Below are positions 18,519 to 28,445 of a DNA stretch of 64,000 nucleotides, in pieces. A program made the translations under genes and the position numbers. The stretch spans positions 62,001 to 126,000 of the forward strand of contig JASAOO010003559.1 in the NCBI GenBank assembly GCA_030849075.1. Direction: 5' to 3'. Under the pieces are notes generated by a model. The model searched no databases and had not been told where the DNA came from. It worked only from the letters and a program-made list of their open reading frames with translations. Positions within the stretch are counted from its first letter, which is position 1; every line of letters starts with the position of its first letter. The DNA comes from Zelonia costaricensis. Taxonomy: Eukaryota > Euglenozoa > Kinetoplastea > Trypanosomatida > Trypanosomatidae.

Positions 18519-21500
18519 ATGAAGAAGGGCGCGTCCGCCGCGGCGGCGGCTGAGCCGCCGTACGTGCCCACCGTCGAGGATGTCTGGGAGCGTCTCTGGC
18601 GGGCCATGCCGGCGGTGCAAGAGCAGCAGCGATGCCTCACCGCCGAGGCGTCTGCGCAGGACGGGGACTCGGCTGTGCGGCCCTCCACTGGCGCGTCCGA
18701 CACGATGTCGCGCCTTGATGTACAGAGGAGTGCCACCTCACCGAGCCTGACCGCCGTCCTGCTGCCCCTCGCCGAGATGGAGCAGCTCGCCTCGTGCGTC
18801 TTTCTCGCCCTGCACGCGAACGCCGTCGCAGCGGACGTCGAGGTGGCTGTCGCGGCGGTCCTGCGCTCACCCGCGCTTTCTGACGGCTCCGCCGACGTGG
18901 CCGACACTGCGGCGCCGCCGCCGGAGTCGTTCACAGAAGGCGACTTCTTCGCGTTCATGGAGAGCGTGCCAAACCGGTGGGCGTCGGACTACGCGAGCGA
19001 CCCGGAGGATACCGAGAGCCCACCCGGCCTGGTCGAGTTCTTCACGGAGCTGGTGGAGTGCGTCGTGAGCGACGAGACGCCGTGCGCGCTGCTGGCGCCG
19101 TCCGCCGTCTTCACGCTGCACCGCACGACCGTGGCCAACCACATCGGCGCCCCTGTGACCGACTACGTCTCGATTTCGCCGCCGCGCATGTACCCGGTGG
19201 TCTACGACACCCTCGCGGCCAAGCTGCAGCTGGACGACGACCGCAGCGCCGCGAGCCTCACGCTGGCGCAGTTTCGCATCTTCTTTGGCTGGTTCCACGG
19301 TCTGCACTTCACCAACACGAACGTCCTTCGCTCCGACACGGCGGCCGAGGAGGTCTACAACCGCTACCTTGACCCGCGCGGCCAGTTCACCATCCCGCAG
19401 TTCCAGCTCGCGTGCGAGGAGATGTGCGCGACCTTTGCGCAGCGCCGCGACGCCGCGGAGTACCTTCAGCAGCTGGTGCAGCGCACCGAGTCCGTCAAGG
19501 CACACTCGAGTAGCGGCGATGTGCGCGTCAAGGCGGAGTTCTTTCTGCACCCCGAGGACGTCACGCTGCCGGGTTGGCGGCGCGAGCTGACGAGCCCGCT
19601 TTCCCTGTACCTCCCCGACGAGCTGCGCGTCATGCACCAGGAGGTGGAGCGCTTTCACCGCCACCGCAGCCCACGCATTCTTCTCCTAGGGCCTGTCGGC
19701 ATCGGCAAGCGCGAGGTGGGCCGTCGACTCGCGGCAGAGCTGAACTGCGTGCACCTCGACGTGGTCGAGCTCGCGCTCGCCGCCGTCCGTGGGCGCCGCA
19801 AGGACGCCCTCGCCGAGGAGCTGCGCGCCAGCGTGGCGCAGCGCGCACCCGTCTCGATGGCGACGCAGGTGCTGCTGCTGCAGGAGGCGATGACCGGCCC
19901 CCGCGCGCAGTACCGCGGCTTCGTCCTGAGCGACACCATCGCCTGTACGTCGGCCACAGCCGACGCGTACAGTGACCAGTTTGCGCGCCCGCTACGCCTG
20001 CTCGAGCTGGCACGGCCGGACCACGTCGTGGAGGTGAGCACCGCCGCCGCGGACGTCTACGCCGAGCGCGCACACCAACGCATCACTGCCGCGGTAGCCG
20101 CGTCGGAGCAGGCCTGGGCCGTGTTCGAGAAGGACGCTGCCGTCAAAGCGCGGGCGGCCGAGAAGGCGCAGATGCGCGCCGACTGCGAGAAGATCCTGGC
20201 ACACCTCCTCCTGCTCGAGGGTGCAACCGGCAAGGCAGCGCCGCCGGCCGCAGAGCTCGAGCTGGCGCGGGAGCAGGCCACCGAGGCGCAGGAGATTCTG
20301 GAGGCGCTCGACGAGGAGGGCGAGGAGAACGCCGACGGGGAGGACGGCAGCGGCGCCGTGGACGACGACGTCAACGCCGCCGGCGACGCCACGCCGAGGA
20401 CGAAGCGGCGGGAGGCTTCTGCCCGCGCGGAGGAGGAGCTGCGCCTGCGCCTTGCCGCGGTCCTCCACGCGGGCCGCGCCGCCGCCGGGCTGCTCGCGAC
20501 CACCTCAGCGACGTCCTCGCCGCTGCCGACGCTGCCGGAGCAGGACTGGACGTCCAGCTGGCGCAAGCACGTCGAGTTCGCGAGGGGCATGGGGCGCCAC
20601 GTCCTCGTCGACCCGATCGCCTCGGCGAGCACGGCCGAGGTGACGGCGTACCTCGCGCGCGTCTTCGGCCTGTACCCGTGCGACGAGGCGACGATGCTCG
20701 CCGCAAAGGGCGCCGAGGAGGAGGCAGAGGACGACGAGGACGCAGAGGCCAGCGAGCTGGCGAGCGACTCCGTGGCGGCCGCGACGTCCTCGGTGGCGGC
20801 AGACGAGGAGCGCAGTCGCGCCGTGGAGGAGGCGGCGCAGGAGGCGGGCCTCGCTCTCTCACCGGTGTGGAAGCGGTACTGCCCCGTGACGGCGCTGGAG
20901 GACGGGGTGATGCTCGAGGGGGCGGCCTGCTACGCCTGCGCCTACCGCGGCTGCTACTACTGCTTCGCCTCGCCCAGCAAGCGGACCGCGTTCATGGATT
21001 ACCCGGTCAAGTATCTGCGCCAGAACTGCACGAGGGAGCGCAAGCCGCTGCTCGTGCTGGCCGACGACGCCCTCGTCAACGCGCTGCCCACCGTCACGGA
21101 CCTGGTGCAGCGCACCGCCGCCGACCTCGCCACGCAGCTCAACCTCACCCCGTACTCCGTGTCAGCGTTTTCAAAGCTGCTGGAGCCGCGGCGGGTCCTT
21201 CTGCAGGAGCGCCACGCAGCGCGCACGACGCGGCAGCGGGCCGAGGAGGAGGCACGCAAAGCGCGCATCGAGCGGCAGGAGCTGGCCCTCAAGGCCCAGG
21301 GGAAGAAAGGCAAGGGCAAGGTGGAGCCGACGAAGCCGAAAACGAAGAGGCCGGCCGGCGGCAAGGGCCGCGAGTCGCTGCTGCAGCAAATGGTGCAGCA
21401 GCAGCAACAGCACCAGGGCGGCGGCGGCGCGGCGGGTCTGGGTCGTCGTCGCCCCCCGCGCGCCACCGTGATGAAGACGCCGCGCAACCTGGCAGAGGAG

Positions 21501-24500
21501 AAGGCGGCGCAGATCCACGCGGCCAAGGAAGCCGCCGCTGGTGGGCTGCCGCCGCTGCTGCTCTCCGCCGTCACCCCGGGCGACCTCAAAGCCGACCTCC
21601 TGCGCGAGCTGTGGGAGAGCAGCCTGCTGCCCGAGACGGTGCTCGTGCTGCGCCCAGCCCGCGCCGCCGGCTCGGCCGACACCGCCGCTGACGATGAGGA
21701 GGATGCTGAGCAGGACGAGGCGGCGACGACGGGGAAGGGCGAGGGCGAGGACGGCGAGACCGACGCCGAGTCAGCCGCCGGGTCCGCGAAGTCGGCGTCC
21801 TCGGCGCCGCGCGTGCTCGCGCAGGTGGTGGAGCTGCTCCAGAAGGGCCCGAAAGTGGCGTGGCGCTCCGCGATGGCGAGCCCCGGCAGCCCGGTGGCGC
21901 AGCAGGCGGAGCGGTTCAACATCATCTCCGTCAGCGTGCCGGAGGCGGCGCTCCTGCACGAGGTGATTGCGGAGGTGCTGCAGCAGCTCAACCCGCTCGC
22001 CGTGCAGGCCACCGAGGCCGCCGTTGACGAGGCGCTCGGCGAGGAGGACGAGAACGCGGCGGACGAGGAGGCGGAGGAGGAGGAGGAGGAGGCGGCGCTG
22101 CTGAACCCCGACGGCGAGCCCGCCCCACAAGTCCCCCGCGCCCCACGCCACCCCCTCACCCGGCCGATGCGGCGCTTCCTGCACCAGTTCGGCTCCCGTC
22201 TCGACTACTGCCCCGTCACGCTGCGCGAGCGCGGCATCCTTGTGCGCGGCCGGCAGGAGTTCTGCCTGCACTTCCTCGACGGCCTCTACGTCTTCGCGAC
22301 GCAGGAGGCTCGCGACGCCTTTGCGCGGTGCCCGCAGCGGTACGTCGGCGAGCTACCGTCCGAGACGCTGCCGCCGCGAGTGTGGCTCGTCGGTGCGACG
22401 CACTCAGGCAAGAAGACGCTCGCCGCCGGCCTGCAGGAGGCATACCGGGTGCCGTACTTCGTCTACGACCGCCAGTTCTTCGAGGAGTGCGTCGAAGCAG
22501 CTCTCACGCCAGGTGGTGGGATGGTGCGTGGGGTGTACATCCCCCCCGACGCCGAGGCGACTAACCCGTACCTGCGCCGCGCCCACACCCTGCTGGAGGA
22601 GGTGCGCGGCAAGGCCAAGGAGGAGAAGACGAAGCTGAAGGCGAAGGCGGAGGCGGAGCGGCTGCTGCAGGAGCGGGAGCAGCGCGAGGAGGAGCGGGCG
22701 GCGCGCAGCAACCCCGACTCGGACGAGGAGGACGACGACGCCGCAGAGGGCTGGGACGAGGCGAGGGAGGCGGAGCTGCAGGAGAAGCTTGAGTACGAGC
22801 CAGAGGACCCAGAGGACAAGCAGGTGCGCCTCAGCGAGGCGTATCTGCGCATCGCCAGCTGCGTCACCCGCCTCCGCCCGTTCGACACGCTCGGCTACGT
22901 CATGATCTGCCCACCCTTCTCCGACGGCGACCTCGACGTCCTCTTTGACGAGGGCGGCATCCCGGAGGTGGTGATGCGGCTCAACATCGACGAGGAGGTC
23001 TTTGCCCGCCGCGCCGCCGCCCGTGCGCTGGAGCGGCGCGAGGTTGCGCAGAGCGCCCGTCCGCAGGACGCGGCGGCCAAGGAGGCGACAGCCCGGAGGA
23101 ACGCCACCCAGGCCAGCCGCGAGGCCGCGCGAGCAGTGCGCCGCCGCGAGCGCGCGCTGCGAAAGTGGCGCCGGCGGCACATTGGCATCAACGACGTCGA
23201 CTCCCCCTCCGACGCGGAGGTGGAGGCAGACGGCGAGGCGGCGGCGGCGGGGCAGGGCAAGTCGCGACCGGGCGAAGGCGACGACGAGGGGGACGACGAG
23301 GCCGCAGGCGACGGCAGCCAGCCGGTCGGCGAGGAGGACCGCCGTGCGCAGGACGAGGCGCTGGACGAGTTCATGAGCGGCGTTGAGGAGCGCCTCGTCG
23401 AGGTGGTGCAGATCAACGGCGCCGCTGCCAAGGACACGGTGCGGCGTGCCGTGGTGGAGGCGCTGGGGCGGCACATGCGCTACCGCGCCTCCCTCTTTTA
23501 CGTGCCCGAGGTGATGCGCTTCGACGACGCCAAGGCGCGGCTCGCCGCCGGTGGCTGCGACCTCTCCAGCTTCGGCTACGAGGACCCGGTGCGCGTGTTC
23601 GGCTATCGGCAGGAGGGCCGCCGCACGGCGTGTGCCTGGAAGCCGGCCGGAGTGCGCGTCGGCCCGGAGGAGTCGTCGGGCGGCACGCGGGCGTACTACA
23701 GCGGCGCCAGTGGCAGCAGCAGCGGCGACGACGGCGAGGGCGGCAACGAGAACGAGCTGGAGGAGCCGGAGGAGCTGAGCGAGGTGGTGTCCGATGACGT
23801 GCGTGAGCTGCGCGACGTCGTGGAGCGGCGGAAGCGACGTCGGCAGCGCGACACGGCCCTGCGCGCGGCGCGGGTGCACCACCGGCTGTACTTCTTCGAA
23901 AACGACGAGTCACTGCTGCGCTTCGTGCGCGACCCGTGGCCGTTCATGCGGCAGCCGCCGCCGAACCCGCCGATGCTGCAGCGCCCCGTCGTGGCCGTCT
24001 ACGACGACGACGCGCGCCACGCCACGGAGGAGTGTGGGCGCAAGGAGCGCGTTCTAGCCGACTCCATCGCCTTCAACCTGCAGGTGAAGTGCATCGCCGT
24101 GCCAGCGCTGCTGGCATGGGGCGCTGTGCACCCCAACTGGCAGGCGCTGCGGCTCGACTGCATGCTGGCGGCGCAGCAGGCCAGCGTCGACGCCGTGCTC
24201 GTGGACAAGCTGCTGGCGCTGTACCTCTCCACGGCGGCAGTCAAGAACAGCGGCGCGGTGCTGCACAATCTGCCCAACACCGCCGCCGCGGCAGAGTCGC
24301 TGACGCAGGTGGCGTCCGCGGCGCCCATCGTGAAGGTTGTCACGACGGCCCCCGCCACGGCCTGCGACGCCTCCCCGAACGAGGCGAAGAGCCCTAGCAA
24401 CTGGCACGGCGCCGTCGCCGCGCTGGAGCGGTACGCTGCCGTGCGCCTCGACCTGCCGCGCCCGAGCGTCCCGCTGGACGCCAGCAACCTCGTGACAGTG

Positions 24501-25595
24501 GTGCACGGCGTGGAGGAGTTCGTCCTGCACGCCGAGGAGGCGACCCTGCGCGGGCGACGCGCCTTCCCGGCCTCGCTGCGTGGCTCCTACCAGATCTATG
24601 CTCGCCTGCACCGGCACCTGTCCGAGTACGGCGCCTACTGCCCGTACGAGTGGCTCGAGCACGACGACCTGGTGCGCAGCGTGCGTGCACCGGCGGCGAC
24701 GCTGGCGCCACCGCCGCCGCCGCTGCCGCCGCAGCCGACCGACAACGAGGTGGAGCTGTGCTGGGGCGCCAAGTACCTTGGCCAGTTCTTCTTCTTCAGC
24801 GCCGCCGCCTACCTCGAGCGCTTCCTGCGCGACCCGACCGCCATCGCGAAGGTGTCGACGGCGAAGCCGATGCCGCGGCACTTCCCTGCCGTCATGACGT
24901 CGCCGGTCGCGGAGTCAAGCATGGCGCTTGAGGGCTGCTGCCCGGTGCTGCTGTACGACACGCGCGAGCATCGCGGCATGCGGCGCGTCGTGCAGCCGGT
25001 GGCGAAGAAGGGCTCGCTCGACTACGTTGTCGAGTACGACGGTCAGCTGTACGCGCTGCTGAACGCCGAGCACCTGGCGCGCTTCATGCGCCGTCCGTGG
25101 CAGTACGTCGCAGGGGCCCAGCTCCCCCAGGTGCTGCGGCGGCCGCTGCCCACCGGCATGGCCCTGTGCGACATTGTCGACCACGAGGAGTACATTCAGC
25201 GGCAGCTCTACGACCCGGTGGCGCTGGCACTGCTGGCGGTGGCGCGGGAGCGGCCGATTTATCCGGGTCTCTCTGTCGAGGAGTCTGCGCTCAAGTTTAT
25301 TGCGCTCTTCCTCAAAGCACACCGCGACCCGGCCACCGTCAGCACCTTCGAGAACGCAACGTACCGCGACCACTTCCGAGTGTACCAGCAGCGCGCCACG
25401 ATGTACCGCAACCTGCCGCCGAGGCCGGAGTCGAAGGAGAAGCAGAAGTCTCCTGCAGGCGGTGCGGCGGCGGCGTCCGGCACGTCTGTGGCCGCCCCAA
25501 ACCGCGAGTACTGCGCCACACTCCACGACGCCGTCGCCAGCTCCACGAACCTCGGCCACCTCAACCGCCTTCCCCACCCTGCTGACGCCGCGTAG
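18519..25595 (+). CDS. Giant adenylate-kinase-9-like multidomain protein
   Basis: This 2358-residue protein is probably flagellar or axonemal, like AK9-type proteins. Two nucleotide-binding P-loops are visible: GPVGIGK (391-397) and GATHSGK (1292-1298), each opening an adenylate-kinase-like region. After each comes a cysteine/proline module of the kind seen in AK9 (CPVTALEDGV near 788; CPVTLRERGI near 1231), consisting of CPV, a Gly turn, a YxGxxYxF-like strand and FxxxPxxY. Related but worn modules recur near 1690-1810, 2040-2095 and 2140-2200 (for example RFVRDPWPFM, RFLRDP, RFMRRPWQYV). Long acidic Glu/Asp/Ala stretches and Lys-rich coils separate them. Whether both kinase units are active is unclear, because the lid and NMP-binding arginines cannot be assigned by eye. 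ATG 18519 is the first ATG in frame. It is the largest gene in the window. Confidence 0.75.
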   Translation: MKKGASAAAAAEPPYVPTVEDVWERLWRAMPAVQEQQRCLTAEASAQDGDSAVRPSTGASDTMSRLDVQRSATSPSLTAVLLPLAEMEQLASCVFLALHANAVAADVEVAVAAVLRSPALSDGSADVADTAAPPPESFTEGDFFAFMESVPNRWASDYASDPEDTESPPGLVEFFTELVECVVSDETPCALLAPSAVFTLHRTTVANHIGAPVTDYVSISPPRMYPVVYDTLAAKLQLDDDRSAASLTLAQFRIFFGWFHGLHFTNTNVLRSDTAAEEVYNRYLDPRGQFTIPQFQLACEEMCATFAQRRDAAEYLQQLVQRTESVKAHSSSGDVRVKAEFFLHPEDVTLPGWRRELTSPLSLYLPDELRVMHQEVERFHRHRSPRILLLGPVGIGKREVGRRLAAELNCVHLDVVELALAAVRGRRKDALAEELRASVAQRAPVSMATQVLLLQEAMTGPRAQYRGFVLSDTIACTSATADAYSDQFARPLRLLELARPDHVVEVSTAAADVYAERAHQRITAAVAASEQAWAVFEKDAAVKARAAEKAQMRADCEKILAHLLLLEGATGKAAPPAAELELAREQATEAQEILEALDEEGEENADGEDGSGAVDDDVNAAGDATPRTKRREASARAEEELRLRLAAVLHAGRAAAGLLATTSATSSPLPTLPEQDWTSSWRKHVEFARGMGRHVLVDPIASASTAEVTAYLARVFGLYPCDEATMLAAKGAEEEAEDDEDAEASELASDSVAAATSSVAADEERSRAVEEAAQEAGLALSPVWKRYCPVTALEDGVMLEGAACYACAYRGCYYCFASPSKRTAFMDYPVKYLRQNCTRERKPLLVLADDALVNALPTVTDLVQRTAADLATQLNLTPYSVSAFSKLLEPRRVLLQERHAARTTRQRAEEEARKARIERQELALKAQGKKGKGKVEPTKPKTKRPAGGKGRESLLQQMVQQQQQHQGGGGAAGLGRRRPPRATVMKTPRNLAEEKAAQIHAAKEAAAGGLPPLLLSAVTPGDLKADLLRELWESSLLPETVLVLRPARAAGSADTAADDEEDAEQDEAATTGKGEGEDGETDAESAAGSAKSASSAPRVLAQVVELLQKGPKVAWRSAMASPGSPVAQQAERFNIISVSVPEAALLHEVIAEVLQQLNPLAVQATEAAVDEALGEEDENAADEEAEEEEEEAALLNPDGEPAPQVPRAPRHPLTRPMRRFLHQFGSRLDYCPVTLRERGILVRGRQEFCLHFLDGLYVFATQEARDAFARCPQRYVGELPSETLPPRVWLVGATHSGKKTLAAGLQEAYRVPYFVYDRQFFEECVEAALTPGGGMVRGVYIPPDAEATNPYLRRAHTLLEEVRGKAKEEKTKLKAKAEAERLLQEREQREEERAARSNPDSDEEDDDAAEGWDEAREAELQEKLEYEPEDPEDKQVRLSEAYLRIASCVTRLRPFDTLGYVMICPPFSDGDLDVLFDEGGIPEVVMRLNIDEEVFARRAAARALERREVAQSARPQDAAAKEATARRNATQASREAARAVRRRERALRKWRRRHIGINDVDSPSDAEVEADGEAAAAGQGKSRPGEGDDEGDDEAAGDGSQPVGEEDRRAQDEALDEFMSGVEERLVEVVQINGAAAKDTVRRAVVEALGRHMRYRASLFYVPEVMRFDDAKARLAAGGCDLSSFGYEDPVRVFGYRQEGRRTACAWKPAGVRVGPEESSGGTRAYYSGASGSSSGDDGEGGNENELEEPEELSEVVSDDVRELRDVVERRKRRRQRDTALRAARVHHRLYFFENDESLLRFVRDPWPFMRQPPPNPPMLQRPVVAVYDDDARHATEECGRKERVLADSIAFNLQVKCIAVPALLAWGAVHPNWQALRLDCMLAAQQASVDAVLVDKLLALYLSTAAVKNSGAVLHNLPNTAAAAESLTQVASAAPIVKVVTTAPATACDASPNEAKSPSNWHGAVAALERYAAVRLDLPRPSVPLDASNLVTVVHGVEEFVLHAEEATLRGRRAFPASLRGSYQIYARLHRHLSEYGAYCPYEWLEHDDLVRSVRAPAATLAPPPPPLPPQPTDNEVELCWGAKYLGQFFFFSAAAYLERFLRDPTAIAKVSTAKPMPRHFPAVMTSPVAESSMALEGCCPVLLYDTREHRGMRRVVQPVAKKGSLDYVVEYDGQLYALLNAEHLARFMRRPWQYVAGAQLPQVLRRPLPTGMALCDIVDHEEYIQRQLYDPVALALLAVARERPIYPGLSVEESALKFIALFLKAHRDPATVSTFENATYRDHFRVYQQRATMYRNLPPRPESKEKQKSPAGGAAAASGTSVAAPNREYCATLHDAVASSTNLGHLNRLPHPADAA

Positions 25596-26679
25596 CACCG
25601 AAGGTGTGACAGCGCGCCCATGACCGCAGGTCTACACCGAGTTAGTTCTAGAATCGTGTGCCTGACGGGCACTACCGGCTCCTGCGTTGTTGTTTTTGGG
25701 TATGTAATTATAGGTCCCCATGGCGCCACCGAATTCGTCTCTGCCGCATTTTTGCTGTTCTTGAATCTTGCTGGCAGGTGCACCGAGGTGACGCCGCCTG
25801 GCGCCGCCTACAACACCTCCCTCCCCACCCTCCCCCAGTTCTCCTTATCACCTCCGCTCGTGAATCGAGCGGGTGTGGGTTGGACATGACGCTGCAGCTG
25901 TCGCGGCGCACTATCATGTAGAAGGAAGGAAAGGGGGTGGGTATTTAAGAGGGGGGGGGGATTGAGGGGTGGCGATTGTGATGCGGACGATAATGGGTAC
26001 GCTACCGCCCACCCGCACACACGCACGCCCAGTTGAGGAACTGAAATGTACAATAGCCCTGTCGCCATCCTTTGTGTGGCCTCCTCCCTTGCTGCTGCTC
26101 GCGCGCCCGCACGCTAGAGGGATTGCGCGAGCGGTCTCCATGGATGTGTGCAAGCTTCAACACGTACAACGACTCAGGACGAGAAAAATAGGGAAGAGTT
26201 AGAGGAGGAGCCGTACGCCATACGCGCGTGTTTGTGGGGAGAGTCTCACGCGGCGAGCAGCGTGCTGATCGTCGAAACTGATCGACAGCTTCGCAGCAGT
26301 TGAGCTTGAAGAGTTTTTTTCAGCTCCTCACCAAGGACGCGCGCTCTGGCTCAATCGCCACGTCGCGTGCCACTCGCATGCCCCCCCCCCCTTCTGCGGC
26401 GTCTCTGCTGTACCGTCGTTGCACCGTTCTCTGACTAGTCCCCTTTCCCTCTTCTCTCTCCACCTCTTCACTCGCTGCCGTTGCTTCCCCCCCCCCACCA
26501 CCACCACCGAGGGTTGTGTTGCACCTCCGAAAGGACTGCCGAAACACATTGGGTGCACTTGAGACGCACACCGCTCCGCCGCACTCTCACCGCAGCCGCA
26601 ATCGACAATCGATCTCTCTCGTTGTATCTTGCATCTCCGCTCGTCGCCGGCAGCGCGGCGTCACCGGGCGACTCTAGCC
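25596..26679. other. Spacer
   Basis: No gene is supported. G-rich (about 25930-25960) and C-rich runs (about 26381-26393, 26488-26497) occur. The acceptor for the next gene is at 26652-26653, with a second AG at 26676-26677. Confidence 0.65.
26610..26653 (+). promoter_or_regulatory. Predicted trans-splice acceptor for the OTU gene
   Basis: A T/C-rich stretch leads to a CAG at 26651-26653, 26 nt before ATG 26680. An alternative AG at 26676-26677 would leave only two nucleotides. Confidence 0.45.
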
Positions 26680-27486
26680 ATGTCGATATCCGTCCGAATC
26701 CGCACGCCCAAGAGCAGCGCACCAGAGCAGCTGGAGCTCAACGTGAGCGGAACGTGGGGCGAGGTCGCGGCACTGCTCTCGGAGCGGTCTGGCGTGGCGC
26801 TGGAGCGGCTTCGCGTGCTCGCCGGCTTTCCCCCAAAGCCGGTGGAGCTCGCCGCGGACAGCCCAATCAGCGCGCTGAAGCTTCGAGCCAACGACATCCT
26901 TATAATACAAGAGGGCGAGGCGAAGGTGCAGCTGGGCAACACGGGCGAGCGCTACGTGCCCCCGACCTCGGAGCGGGCCCACTTCACGCGCCGCCGGTGC
27001 CCAGCGGACAACAGCTGTCTTTTTCATGCCTGCGCCTACGTGCTGCGCGACAAGAGCCGCACCGAGGGACCGCGCATTCGGCAAGAGTGCGTGCAGGCCA
27101 TCCTGGCCCACCCAGAGATGTTCAACGTCAACACGCTTGGCATGGACCCGGTGGCGTACGCGTCGCGAATGGCGCAGAAGGACGAGTGGGGCGGCGCTAT
27201 TGAGCTGGAGGTGCTCTCCTTCTTGTACCGCACGGAGATCTTCGCGCTTGATCTGCAGTCTGCAACGGTGCAGCGCTTTGGCACCGACATGGGCTACACG
27301 GTGCGCGTCTTTCTTGTGTACACGGGCAATCACTACGACTGCATCGCGATGAACCCCATGTACAACTCCACGTCGGAGCGCGAGGACCAGACACTATTCA
27401 ACAGCCGCGATGAGAACGTGCTGGCTCGCGCCAAGCGTTTTGTTGCAGACGAGGGACAGAAGATGAGGGAGGGCAAGTCTATGTGA
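26680..27486 (+). CDS. OTU1: Otu1/YOD1-type OTU deubiquitinase lacking the C-terminal zinc finger
   Basis: This 268-residue cysteine protease is predicted to remove ubiquitin chains, in other eukaryotes together with the p97/Cdc48 ATPase in ER-associated degradation. The N-terminal about 85 residues form a UBX-like/ubiquitin-like fold (MSISVRIRT start, then LELNVSG and LRVLAGFPPKP), the expected p97-binding module. The OTU domain follows: PADNSCLF carries D110 and the nucleophile C113, and GNHYDCI carries the catalytic H218. Yeast Otu1 and human YOD1 end in a C2H2 zinc finger; here the protein stops about 50 residues after the catalytic His with a lysine/arginine tail and no Cys/His pair. ATG 26680 is the first ATG in frame. 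Confidence 0.9.
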   Translation: MSISVRIRTPKSSAPEQLELNVSGTWGEVAALLSERSGVALERLRVLAGFPPKPVELAADSPISALKLRANDILIIQEGEAKVQLGNTGERYVPPTSERAHFTRRRCPADNSCLFHACAYVLRDKSRTEGPRIRQECVQAILAHPEMFNVNTLGMDPVAYASRMAQKDEWGGAIELEVLSFLYRTEIFALDLQSATVQRFGTDMGYTVRVFLVYTGNHYDCIAMNPMYNSTSEREDQTLFNSRDENVLARAKRFVADEGQKMREGKSM

Positions 27487-28445
27487 AGGAAAGAAGTGCG
27501 GAAGGGGGGAAGGGGAGGAGAGCTCTCACAGCCCGCCGCGCTTCAGCCGGCGTTTACATACTAGGCTTGTAGCGTGGGCTGCTGCATTGCAACGCGGGCC
27601 TCAGCCTTCCCACTTCCCCACCCCCCACCCACCCCCTCACGGTCTCGCTCCGTACGTCGTTTGGTGCTGCGCGCCTCGCTTCTTCCCGCTTGCCCCCCCC
27701 CCTCCACCTCCACTGCTGCCCACAGTGGTGCGGGCTCGTCAAAAGGTGAGGCGTGAACTCAAAAAAAAAAAACGGAAGAAAGATGATGTGATGCGCTGAT
27801 GGGTGGACACCGACTGGAGCACACTGCGAACCTGAACCTTGGAAACACCAGAGGAGACGGTGCGTAAAGCCTCATCGTCCTTTCAAGACACCTTTCAGAG
27901 AGCAGCGACGACGTTGGCGTGCGGCTTGGCCGTCACCAGTTCGCAGTGTTCCTCTTGCGCTCACATGCATACTGGCACTGAGCCCATTCTCCCACAATTG
28001 AACAACTCCACTCGCGGCTTTTCTTCAGTTTCAGAGTGCGCGCTGCCTTCGTGTTGCTGCTTACTTCTTTTCTTCCTCAACACGTGCTGCACCTCCTTCC
28101 ATCAACTCCTTCTCGTCACCCCGCGGGGATCGCGCGGCTGTGCACGCACAGTGAACGCGTCTCGTGCCAACCAAAAAAAAAAAAAAGAATCATCAACAAC
28201 CAACACCAGCGCAGGCGCACGTCACACGGAGGCAGTGAAAACCTCGCGCCTCTGGCGTTATGCGCCACGGCGCCGCCACACTACAGTTTGGCCCCCCCCC
28301 CCCTCCTCTCCATACCCCAAAGAAAGTGTCGTGGTGCAACCATTCTTTTCCTTGAGAAACCTTCCCGTGCCACGCACTCCCCTCCTCCCACCCTTTTCCT
28401 CCGGCCCTTCTCCAACACCTCACCTAGGAGCTTCAAGTGCATGCA
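27487..28445. other. Spacer
   Basis: No gene is supported. Poly-A runs (about 27761-27772, 28172-28185) and C runs (about 27691-27700, 28291-28301) are present. A pyrimidine tract at 28377-28420 serves the next gene. Confidence 0.65.
28377..28427 (+). promoter_or_regulatory. Predicted trans-splice acceptor with an out-of-frame ATG just inside
   Basis: A long C/T tract ends at AG 28426-28427. The resulting 18-nt 5' UTR would contain an out-of-frame ATG at 28441, five bases before the coding ATG at 28446. Confidence 0.5.

Noticed and set aside
22404..23882. 492-codon open frame on the - strand inside the AK9-like gene
   Set aside because: Mirror of acidic repetitive codons of the + strand gene; Leu/Arg/Val/His strings, no motif.
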